Assembly: GCA_009739215.1 (NCBI GenBank)
Contig: VSJF01000008.1
Location: forward strand, 744,001 to 808,000
Direction of reading: 5' to 3'
DNA: 64,000 nucleotides
Source: Floccularia luteovirens
Lineage: Eukaryota; Basidiomycota; Agaricomycetes; Agaricales; Squamanitaceae
How positions within the stretch are numbered: position 1 is the first letter of the stretch; every line of letters starts with the position of its first letter. The notes under the pieces were generated by a model. It saw nothing but the letters and a program-made list of their open reading frames with translations. It did no database searches and was not told where the DNA came from. The translations under genes and the position numbers were made by a program. Shown in pieces: positions 48,904 through 62,600 of the stretch.

Positions 48904-50888
48904 TCAAGTCAGATTATATATCGACAAAAATATCCACAACATGACAAGACAAAATGTACAACCTACAATGTATGTCTCTAAGCTATTCTTTAGACGAACC
49001 CGCAGACTGCTCGTATCACGAATCCCATGAGTTCCTGACTCGGTATCAGGCAGACTGTTGTGTGGACTTCCAAAGGCCAGAGCAAGCGTTGAAGATAGTA
49101 GCTTACGTCCATCCAGGTGCGGCAATGGCAGGAGATTAAATAGGTAAAGTGACAAGGTGGCCATAATGAGATATCTTGTTACATTTTAGTACCGAAATGG
49201 AAAAGACAAAGGCTGGACGTACTCCCAAAATATCTGGAAAGAACCTGGTAGCCACAGAGGCAGTAGGTCTAAACGATGTATCCATTTCCCGACCGAGACT
49301 AGTGAATAGTTATCATTGGTTACAGCTTGAAGCTTAGTTATGATATAAGACGGACCCTGCTCCCAAATCTCATCCGATGGACCACTCCATAATAGTACTT
49401 CACCCTTCTGAAACTCCACTACCAATGATCTAAGGATAGAAATTCTCAAGAGCTGCTCCTTTTCGTCAGGCCGAATACAGACGGATTCATTCAAACAATC
49501 ACCGCTTGAAAAACAGCGATTGTGGTTTTCTGAATCCGTGAGTATTGGTACCGGAGAAAGGCATCCGTAAGTCAAATGAGGATCGAGACTTCTGAAACAG
49601 GCGAGACCCTGGGGGCTGTGATTGAGTTGTTGACAGCAATTATCAGGTTCTGGTCCTTTCACAAAAGAATGGTTTTGAGCATCAGATGTTCCTTTTTAAA
49701 GATGAAACCTCACCAACTATGTCACTTTCTACACACCATCCTTGACTAAAAGCCCCACTGTTCTCTGTGAAAAATTCTCTCCAAACATCTCGATCAGAGT
49801 CATACAAGCCGAGTTCCGTGTCGTCTAGATGCGTTATCACCGTCCCGGGGGATAAAAAACCAGATAAATTAGAATTCTGAAGTTGTAAATCTGTCACCGG
49901 TAAAATGAAACCGCCGAAAGAAATTGCATACATTATCAATATCAACGACAACTCTGCCGAGTTTTGAAACATCCTTATATCCAAAGATAAGGCAACCGGC
50001 ATGCCCTAGACCCAACTTTCCAAGCGTAAGAAGAATAAACCAAAATGCCATGTTGTGGTAAGGCCCCGCAGCGATGACACGTAAACGAGCACGGGGCGCG
50101 AGGGTATCCATCGCGGCCAAGGGGAAAGTAACGAATGCGGCTGGAAAAACAAATGTTAAAGAAGCTCCTGCATTGGTTATAGGAACGTGTTCCCTATATA
50201 CTTTGTCATCGTTGGAACTCTTGTAGATAATAATGAATCCAGCAACTTACAAAGCAGCACTAACTGCATGGCCGAATTCGTGTATTAATTGTGAGCAGAA
50301 AACAGCGAAGATTATCAGCGGCAGGTGACGCGATGGCACCGTTACACCTGGTATCTACAAAGATTATTTGAATTTTGAAACACAAAATAAATAGTGAGTT
50401 ACAATAGGTGTAATGAAGCTTCCACTCCCGTTCGGGTTTAGGGGCGAATGCCGAGACGTAGGAGTGGAGTCCCGCTTGGTAACAAGAGGTGATACCATCG
50501 TTGATTCAGAAGCTGTTAAATCGTGGAACAGATTCCAAGCAGTGTCGCCACAGGCACAGATCATGAAAACCAGGATTGCCGCCATCCCCAGGACGCCCAT
50601 GATGGAACCACAATCATAGAAACATTTTAGAACAAAGTTTAGAGCGCGTTGCCTTCTAAACTTGATGTTCAGATTGTCGTGAGTTGAATTCCAGGATGTG
50701 GTCTGGATCCGGAAATGTAAACCTTTGATAATGAATTGGACATTTCTGAAGTAGGTTCGTCGAGATTCCGAATGCAGTGGCAGGAAAGTAATATTACGAC
50801 GTTTATAGTGGTAGCTGAGACCATGTAAGATCAGCCAAAAGCATGCAAGGGGCCAAAGGAGCTGGGCCAAAACCGACGACCATGACAT
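48904..50888 (-). CDS. Site-2 protease (M50 intramembrane metalloprotease)
   Basis: Golgi intramembrane zinc protease of the S2P family; in fungi such as Cryptococcus (Stp1) it activates the SREBP homologue in response to low sterol or oxygen. The start MSWSSVLAQLLWPLACFWLI is a membrane segment. The zinc motif is in SQLIHEFGHAVSAAL (HEFGH at 50268-50282). Next come a luminal-type Cys-rich insert (CCQQLNHSPQGLACF ... CFSSGDCLNESVCIRPDEKE) and the second metal ligand motif NLLPLPHLDGRKLL, whose Asp completes the site. The C-terminal helix is IVGCTFCLVMLWIFLSIYN. About eight introns. All catalytic residues are present. Confidence 0.9.
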
Positions 50889-51015
50889 TACTTGTTCACT
50901 GTAAACCGTTTCAATGAATATATAAATACCTGATCATAAAATGTGTTTATGTAAGCCTTGTTTACAGTAGCTTTCTGGTACGCAGTGTACTACTAACTCT
51001 GCACTGACTATCAAC

Positions 51016-51777
51016 ATGAAGATCTTTTCAATTGCTGTAGTCCTTGTCCCATCATCAGGAGCATCCACGATCCTTTGTAATGCCAGTGACCTTTCGTCAT
51101 TCACATTCTACCAGAAAGGAGCCGTTGGTGAATTCATGACATTCTTTTCCAAGACTGTAGCGGAGCGGACTCCACAAGGCCAGCGGCAGAGCGTGCAAGA
51201 GAACACGTATGTCGCACATGTCTATAATCGTGGTGGTGAAGAACACTTGGCTGGTACTTCAACTCGGTATTTTGAACCATGACATATAAATTGAACATGC
51301 TTTCAGGCGTCATCATAACGGACCAAGAATACCCTGTGCGACCTGCTTTTTCGTTGCTAACAAAGCTCCTTGATGAATTCACGGCCAAAGTACCTCAATC
51401 ATCATTCAACAACCCCTCAAATATCTCGTTTCCAGAAATGACCACATTCATCCAAAAATATCAAGATCCCCGACAGGCAGACACTATCATGAGAGTGCAA
51501 CAAGAGTTGGACGAAACGAAGATAGTTTTGGTTCGTTAGCTATCAATGTATCGGCATCTCTTGGTGGATTTTGACGCAATAGACAGCACAAAACCATTGA
51601 ATCTGTCCTGCAACGTGGAGAGAAGCTAGATAACCTTGTTGAACGTTCAGAAGCGTTATCAACTCAGAGCAAGATGTTCTACAAGACAGCAAAGAAGGTT
51701 AGTAGCTAATCCCTTTTTATGCTTGGACGTGGAAGTGACCAGTTCCACAGCAGAACGCCTGTTGTGTTATCATGTGA
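51016..51777 (+). CDS. YKT6: R-SNARE Ykt6
   Basis: Longin-type SNARE acting at Golgi, vacuole and autophagosome membranes. Exons 51016..51253, 51307..51530, 51587..51697 and 51751..51777 give 199 residues. The longin domain starts [20 protein letters not shown] and continues [20 protein letters not shown]. The SNARE motif is [20 protein letters not shown] then [20 protein letters not shown]. The last 27-nt exon encodes QNACCVIM, whose adjacent cysteines are the palmitoylation site and the farnesylated CaaX (CVIM). All phases agree. Confidence 0.96.
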
Positions 51778-52298
51778 ATATCAACAACATGATAGCACGT
51801 GCTATAATAAGACCTTTGCGACATTGCCGGAATGATAATAATGCGTTAGCAGACTACGTATACAGACTCAACGTATATCGGTACCGCTTGATATATTATG
51901 ACATAATACCAACCTTACAAAGTGGAGAAAAACTAGATGTTTATAATTCTAAGCGATGTCAAGACGACAATTAATAAGGTTAGTACTACAGTGCTGTGCC
52001 CGTAAGTATGAATCTCTATCTCAACAGCGATATTAAGACTGCGATTTTGCGACAGTATCGGAATGATATAAGTGGGGTCTTACCGAACAAATGCACAGCC
52101 CTTGTTTGATATCTATCGAAACGCGCTCATTGACTGATTAGACAGAAGGGTGATGTGGTAACTTCGCAATGAAAGGGACAAAAACAAAGTGCAACACGGG
52201 AACAAAACTGCTCCGATCAATGCATCCAGCTGATTTGTATATTCTATATAAAGAGAACCTCATCAAGTTGAAATCCCACAAATCCTTTTACTTCCCAC
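51778..52298. promoter_or_regulatory. Ppo promoter region with a repeated element and TATA box
   Basis: Holds the Ykt6 3' end and the Ppo control region. TATAAA at 52247-52252 lies 47 bp before the Ppo ATG. A 29-nt motif occurs twice in direct orientation (51815-51843 and 52046-52074), with shared core TTTGCGACA and CGGAATGATA. Its role is unknown; a transcription factor site is one possibility. Confidence 0.5.
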
Positions 52299-55200
52299 AT
52301 GTCTTATCTCCTTGAGTTGTTCGAGAAAAATGTTCAATATGTATCCGCAATGGGAGCCCCACTTGACCTAGATGGTGCCCCTACCCTTGGCTTGAGCGGC
52401 CCTCGTCGCAAAGACATCCATGATCTCATTGAAAAGCCAAGTTTTGAGTTATCTGACTTGGTAATGTCTCGTGTATATTAATAGCATCATATCTCCTTTA
52501 TTCAAAGACATGTTACATAGGGCGCATACTGGGATGCACTCAAGAACATCAATGGTGTTGGACTCGACGATAGGCAGCTCCTGGCAAGTTCCCCTCTTAA
52601 TATAGAAACCTACCAAAGCTGACACAGTCCAAAGCTGGAGAAAGTCCTTATTCTTATGGCAGGACTCAGCAATGACCCGAAACTTTCAAAGTTATCGCAA
52701 AAGATACAGGAACTAGTTATCACAATGCGTAAACAAATTTAATCCATCGCACATCGATGTATTCTGATTGGTTCTATCTCGCAGTCTACAAAGATCTTCC
52801 TCACCCTCCAAGTAGCTATTTATCCATCCTACCCAACCAAGTCCCTGAGGCTGCCACACTCTCACCGTCAGTCAACTACGCATTTCGTTCTGCCGATGGT
52901 TCAAACTACAATCCTCTCTATCCTACCTTGGGGAAAGCTGGCTCCCCTTACGCTCGCTCAGTAGCTTCCATAAATGCTACTCCAATATCATGCCTTCCCG
53001 ACCCTGGCTTGGTATTCGACACATTGCTGCGACGAGACAAGGGAGCTTTCACACCACATCCTGGTGGAGTTTCAAGCCTTTTCTTCGCATTTGCAGATCT
53101 TGTCATTCACAGTATCTTCAATACTAATCACACCGACTGGAAAATCAACGACACAAGCAGCTACTTGGACTTGAGCATTCTATATGGTAACTCGGAAATT
53201 GAACAAAGATCAGTCAGAAAGCAAGATGGTACTGGGCAACTGTACAACGATGTCTTCGCTGACAGCAGATTACTACACATGCCCCCTGCCAGCTGTGCAC
53301 TCCTGGTGCTGCTCAATCGGAACCACAATGTTTGTTCATTACAATTCCCTGAACAGCACCGTTCTGACAGCTATATTCTATGAATTATATTAGTACATTG
53401 CCCAGAAGATCTTGGACATCAATGAGAACAGGAACTTCGTGAAACCACCACCAAAACATGAAGCTGCACGCAAAGCTCAGGATGACGAACTCTTCCATAG
53501 GGCTCGCCTTGTAAACTGCGCATACTTTATGCAGATAATATTGGGTGGTAAGTTTCTCAATGCTATCTGAAGGATGGCACATTACTCACCCATTAAAAGA
53601 TTATGTAGGGGCTATCCTTGGCTTAACGAGGGATGGGTATGATTGGCGTTTGGACCCACTGATGGTCAGTATTCCTCCATCACATCCTACATTACTCCTC
53701 ACTCTCTTTGGTCCATCAGGCGATCAGAGAGCTCAATCATGACATCGCACCTAGAGGCGACGGAAATGTCGTATCCGTTGAATTTAATCTTTTATACCGC
53801 TGGCACCCCACGTTATCCGAAACTGACGATAAATGGATAACGAACGTGTTGACGCAAGCATTTGAAGGCAAAGATCCCAGTAAGGTAAGATTTCCATGTT
53901 CCTTTGGACTTAGAGACTTGCTTTAAAGTTATCATTAGGCCACGGTAGAAGAATTTAAACAAGCTGCACATGCGAAAATGATACCACCCTCTGATGTGAA
54001 AGTGTGGACTTTCGACGGGTATGTTAACATACGATGTGGATTATCCAAGGTTTCTGATGATTCTCCAGTTTGAAGAGAAACTCTGATGGCCGCTTTGACG
54101 ATGGGGATTTAGCGAAGGTTCTACAGGACTCCACGGAGAACCGTGCAGGAGCATTCAAAGCTCGTGGAATACCAGAAGCACTTCGAGTTATAGAAATCAT
54201 GGCTATTGAGCAATCTAGGAGTTGGGGAACTTGCTCGGTATGTTAACAGTATCACTGAGTTCAGATATTCAATTATTTATGCAATCATAGATGAATGAGT
54301 TTAGGAAGTTCTTGGGTCTGAAACGTAAGAACATCCGTTTAATACACAGACTTTAACTGATTAGCTGATGGACTTAGCCTACACGACATTCAAGGAATGG
54401 AACCCTGATCCTGCCATTCATGTGGGTTATTGGAAAGATGCCATGTACACCCATCTAATATGTTACTTTTAGACTGCAGCAGCGGCGCTGTACGATAGTA
54501 TTGACAACCTTGAGTTGCATGTACGTGACAGAACCCTAGTTAACTTTTTTTTATGGATCTTAAATATGACACAGGTCGGCCTTCAAGCAGAGCAAGCAAA
54601 GTCACCAGGGCCAGGTGCTGGTTTGTGCCCAGGATACACAATCTCTAGGGCCATACTAGCTGATGCCGTCTCCCTTAGTCGAGGGGATCGATATATGACT
54701 GTGGAATTCACCCGTTTGTCGATTTGCAACATCTGATTCTTCAGAAATCTGAGCTGTTTGAGTAGCACATAGCCTTACATCATGGGGATACCAAGACTGC
54801 CAATATGACAAGAATGACGGCTCATATGGCGGCATGCTCACAAAATTGCTCTTCCGTACTCTCCCAGACCATTATCCTGTAGGATCCGCATATGCTCATT
54901 TCCCATTCTTGGATCCCGTTTACATGAGGGAGAAGCTAATCACGGCTAACAATCCTATTGTGAATAATTATGCGTGGACTCGTCCTCGCCAACACGCACC
55001 GACACAGGTTATTGATACATATGCTGGGGTCAAACAAGTTATCTCACACCCCAGCTTCATGTCCGCGTATGATGAAAAGTGTTTTACTGTGACGAAGCCA
55101 ATACTTAGATTGGTGCGTAGGCTTGTTCATGCTATTGATAATGGCATTGACAGTATTTCAGGAAGGAAAGGGTGATGCAGAAGTAGAGGCAGCAGAAAAG

Positions 55201-56799
55201 GGATTACTTCAAGGAAGAAGTTTGGTCACTGACCTTCTAGTGCATACATCAAAGCATGGATTAGGAGAATACTTCTCGAATCTGACATTAGAGTTGGTTG
55301 AGGAATCCAAATTCGATCACGTCAATGGAGGTTCCAAATATGTGGATATTGTGAAACACGTGATAAATATGTTGCCGATATACTGGATTTCTCAAGAGAT
55401 TGTTGGTCCACTTTGGCTTCTCTGTCGTGTACACTTATATATCTGTTTCCAGATCGGCCTTCCTCTCAAAACTAAGACCAATCCGCGTGGTATCTGGTAC
55501 GGTAGCGATGTTTATGAGAAGTTTGTAGACCTTTCTAGGTAAGAAGATATCCACGCTTGCACGTTCGGTGGAGAACAATAACTCTTTGCAGCTACATCTA
55601 CCTGGATTTCAATGAAGAAAATGATTGGAGACTACGTGAATCTTCTCAAGGAATATGCAAGGATATTGCGAAGTATATACGGGGACACTTGGAAAGAATC
55701 GAATCCTTGGTTTGTTTCTATGCGTCAACAATTGGAGTTGAACTGATGAAAAATCAAAGGTATCTATCAGTGACACCCATAATCACATGTCTATCCAAGG
55801 TTACCATAGCCACAAATTCTTGAAACTTGTTATGGAAGCGAGCCGGAAAGAGTCTCTTCATGAGTTGGCAGCCCAGGTCTTCACTGCTGTGATTCCCACA
55901 ACAGCCATTTACTCACAAGCCATAACGAATACTGTCGATTTCTTCCTACGAGAAGAAAACAGGGATGCACGAGAGGAGATTGCAAAATTAGCTAGATCAG
56001 GGCTGAAAGATAATGGCTCGAAGATCATGACATATATACGAGAAGCTCTGCGTGAGTTTATCCGGGTTTTTGTTTCCAGAATGTTATTCAAGATAATTCC
56101 TAGGCCTCAAACCGCCTGTCTCATCAATATATCGTGTAGCTGCAGAAAATGTTCCCAGGACAATTAGTCCACAAAGTATAAATGTTCAAGAACGGGTGTT
56201 TGCGGACATTCCAAAAGCAAACTTGGATGTGAGTATCAATCATTATTTTCATTTACCACTGCTTGATGAGGAATTCCTTATTAGCCTGCTATTTTTGGAT
56301 CCGAGGCGAGGAGTGCGAAATATAACCGTTCGTCCGATAGTCATCAACCAATAATCAATGGTATCAATCATGGGTAAGGCTTTTATATTTTTTATTTAAC
56401 GTGTATTCCTAATCGTGCGTATAGGATGCTGGCCCCGACGTTTTTCGAATCGGCAAGTCATTGCTAGATTCGATCCCTTGTTAATGCTTTCTAACGATTT
56501 GAATAGACTGTTCCCTTTATCGTCGGGACCATATTAGGTCTAAAAAATATCCGTCGTGGACCTGGAAGGTCAGGGCACTTGAATGAGTAAGAGCAATTAT
56601 TTTAATTTGTCGTATATTTTGTTAACGAGTATGGCTAGATTTAACGAAGTGATAAATGGTGTGAATAGTGAGCGGTTCATTAACCAGCGAGGGATTGTCA
56701 TACCCTGCGCCAACTCTCTCATTGTGGAGGTGAGTGTTTATTTTTCGAAGTCTTCAGATTAGGTTTTTAATGTTATGGTTCGTATTCCAGTTTGATTGA
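52299..56799 (+). CDS. Ppo-type fatty acid dioxygenase with P450-like domain lacking the heme cysteine
   Basis: Psi-factor-producing oxygenase (linoleate dioxygenase) family, making hydroperoxy fatty acid oxylipins. First exons: 52299..52460, 52521..52583, 52635..52728 and 52785..53329, then roughly fifteen more. The heme peroxidase domain includes YKDLPHPPSSYLSILPNQ, FADLVIHSIFNTNHTDW (distal His region), SSYLDLSILYGNSE and LLYRWHPTLSETDDKW, where Tyr and proximal His of YRWH (53795-53806) are intact. The C-terminal domain resembles the P450-like half (LHELAAQVFTAVIPTTAIYS, IVGTILGLKNIRRGPGRSGH). At the place of the usual His-x-Cys-Leu-Gly, this protein has NHGMLAP, so Met (56426-56428) replaces the thiolate Cys. 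Two introns have GC donors (52584 and 56453). A dioxygenase without isomerase activity, like Aspergillus PpoC, is the likely product. Confidence 0.88.
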
Positions 56800-57018
56800 T
56801 CTCATCCGTCATTCTGTATCGTATGAAAATATATGTAATACATAAATATTTAACAATCCACAACCCTCGACAGCCAACTTAGAAGTTGGTAGGATGGGAT
56901 TTCCAAATTTGTAAATCCTGGTTGAAATACATTAAACCAGTTACATATAAAACGGAGAACAAAATATGATGACACAAGATACAGACAATCGGATATAAAA
57001 TTTAGTTTATACGCGCAT

Positions 57019-59244
<2,226 letters not shown>

Positions 59245-59657
59245 TGTAGAGCGAGAGCTGGGGCTGAATAGCTAAATAAGTTGACATGGAGGTGGGCAAG
59301 GAAGTGATCACTACCAACGACGTTTAAGCCCTGTCTACTGCGATACTGATACTGGAGGGAATCTGTTCCAAAATCAAAGATCGCTCGATGCTGAATGAGT
59401 TGATTGATAACTTTGTATAGATAAGATACGATTTCAGCTGTGAAGATATGAAGCTGAAGGGTGTTTGAATACGAGGTGAAGTGCATCCCTAATCTCACGC
59501 TCCTGACACCCATTTCGATCACATCATAGTTGTCACATGCTCATTGCTGGCCCTCAGCTTACACTTACTCAAGTATCCAATTGCTAAGATAAATGTATAA
59601 CATACAACTGATACTTGTGATATTATACAGATAATGGTACAGCTACAACACAAATTG
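59245..59657. promoter_or_regulatory. Promoter region of the Ypk1/Gad8 gene
   Basis: About 410 bp between the Ypk1/Gad8 start and the 3' end of the upstream myosin gene on the same strand. No other gene, repeat or clear motif was recognised. Confidence 0.4.
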
Positions 59658-62600
59658 CTACTTGCGAGTCGAAGGTGTGGGAGAGCCAACACCGAAAACG
59701 GGTCGGTCAAGGCGATTGTGCAATCTTTCAAGCTCCCTTTCAAGGCTGTAACTAAAGGTCAGGAATCGATTCAATGCGGTGACATGGGATCAAACTTTAG
59801 TGATTTCTGTTTGTAATCGACGGCATCTCTTTCTGCACGTCTCTTGGCAGCTTCAAGATCATTTTCTTTCGTTTGCTGATGATAATCAGGAATATATGAT
59901 ATGCAAAATTATGGCGCAGAGCGTACCATGAGATCCATGGCCTGCCGCAATTTCTGTATCTGCGCTTCATATGCCTTGCGTTCATCTTCCAGCCTCATTC
60001 TTTGTCGGTCGCTCTCAGCCAGCTGTAATTTGGCATCGCGTGCAATTTTATCGGCAGATCGATGCAGACGTGATGTATCGCTTTTCTCCTGATTTACCTG
60101 GTTCAGCTGGTTGGTAAGCTCTTCTATGCGACTTTCCAGGCGACGTGATGAGGGAGGATGCCGGGAGGAGCTTGCATACGACTTTGTTTCTAGGTCTACA
60201 ATACGAACATTCAGCTCCTTTATTTGCTTCTCGAGGTTTGCCTAGACTCAAAGTCAGTGGTTCCATGATTGACTCGGGATCGCGACACATACATTCAATC
60301 GATCGAGTTCAGAGTTTTCCACACGGACTTTACCCAGTTCAAGTTGACATTCGCTAGCATAAGCTTCAGCCTTCTTCATGCGTTCATGCGCATTCGTTAC
60401 TCGGTCACCCTGCTCCTCCAGAGACCTCTCAAGGTCCTGCTTTTTGAGCTGTAGCTTCTGGTATTCGCGGTCAGACGACATCTTGCTCGTGTCCACGTGG
60501 TCAAGTTTGATTGTTTCCAGTTCAGCTTGCAATGCACGTCGTGCTTTTTGGAGTAATGCCCTATCGGCTTCTGCATCATCGAGTACACCGCGCAGTTCTC
60601 TTACTTGGGAATGCAAAGCCACTATTTGGGACTGTTGCTCAGTTTGGGCAGCAGTTGATACCTCATAGGCACTTTCGAGGTCTCCAATCTTTGTTTCCAA
60701 GAGTTCTTTCTCTTTCTTCCAACCACGACTGTTGTACACTTCATCGTCATACTTGAGTTGAAGCTCATCATGATCTGACCGAATCTTCCTGTTCTCCTCT
60801 CGCAAACGACTCAAACCCTCTCGTTGAGATTGTAATTCTGTATGGATGTAAAATGCATGAGTAGGAATTGAGCCATGGAGATATATAGTTACCTTCACTA
60901 AGTTGCGCTAATTCAGCTGGTAAAGTGATGAGTTAACTAGTGTATGTATGATTTATGTGAGCTTTACCTTGGTATTTCTTCCTCGTCTGATCAATAGTGA
61001 AGTCACGTTCCGCGAGGTCTTTCTGATATTGGGCACGCTGGTCTTGTAGCTCTTCAGTCAAACGCTGTCGCAGAACTATCAACTCGGACGATTCTTTCCC
61101 TTCCTCTTCCAGCGACCTTTCCACTTCTCTCAATCTTTGTCCATTCGTTTGAGCCTTTTGCTGGGCAGCTTTACTTTCAGCTACTACCTCCATATGTACT
61201 TTCTCTAGCTCAGCTAGTGACCGTAGCGCTGTGATAATGAAATACGGTTAATATTGTTTCCGTCTTCAAGGGACTCAAGCAAACCAGATGCCTCTGCGCG
61301 AGCTGCCTTGACCCTGGCCACCTCGGCTACCTCCAAACGTTCTTGGTATGATTGTTCTTTCGCTTTATGGGATTCTATGATTGCAAGCAGCTCAGTTGAA
61401 TGGTTTCCCTCCTCCTGTGGGCGCTTCTGGTGTTGCACGCTTATTTCTAAATTTCCTTCAATTGAAAGGCCCCCCATAATTAATATATTGGCTCACTGGC
61501 TGATTCATTTCGTGCTTTTTCGGTTTCTCTAGCCAGATCTTCAGCTTCACCTATAAGCCTCGCTTTTGCCTTCTCCAAGGATCTTATGTAAGCTGCGTTC
61601 TTCTGTAGTTCTTGCTGCGCCTCATGGAGTTGACGGTCGGTCACTCGTTTCGCCTCTTCAAGAACATGTACGTGCTCCACAATAGTTTTGTCTTGTTTCG
61701 ATTCTAATTGTTTAACCTCCCATTCTCTAGCTTTCAGGTCATTTAGAGCTTTGTTCAGTTCTCGATCGAGTTTGATATTGAAATCTTTGAGTTTAGCCAC
61801 CTCAGTCTTGTAGTTCGAAACAGACTTTTCCAAGTGGGCTCGTCTAGTTGACTCCATCTCCAGTTGTTTTTTGACTGTGTCCAATTGCCGGAATTGAGTT
61901 TCTTGTTCACGTTGGAACTGGAGAACCACATCTTCGAAATCTCGGTATTTCGCCTGAGCTGCGGTAAGTTGTCGTTCCAATGACTATCAATAAAACTAAT
62001 CAGTTTACTTTCTTACATCAGGTAAACATTTTTTACCTCTTTACACCGCAAAGCTTCTGCCAACGCACTCTCGCTCTCATGCTGACGTGAACGTAATGAC
62101 TGAACATCTGATTCTAAACGTCGCTTAACCTTTTCTAGATCGCCGAGAGTTGTGCGTGCTTCAGTGAGTTGAGAACTAGTGGCACGTTCTCGCTCCAGTA
62201 ACGACTTGTGACTTTGCTGGAGGGACTGGTGTTCCCGAGTAATGTTTTCAAGTTCGATTCTCGATTTGCTTTGAGCTTCTAAGGTTGTTCGGTGAGCTTC
62301 GGCATGTTCCTGGTGCATCGTGCTAACTTGACGTCTAAGAGTGGCCAACTCCTCCTCTTTGCTTTTCTCTACCTCGTTACGACGGGTTTCTTCGCTAGTC
62401 TTGGCTTGCAGATAAGCACGCAATTCGTCTAATTTTTCCTGCAGTTCGAATCGTATCGAGTTTTCATGCAATCGCTCTCTTTTCTCTACCTCCAGCTGAG
62501 CAGCCAGGTTGTCGAGATCGATTCTAAGTTCGGTAATTTCTTTCATTTTGGCGTCACGATCCCGCTTGGAAATATCTAATTGTTCTATGACTTTTGCAAT

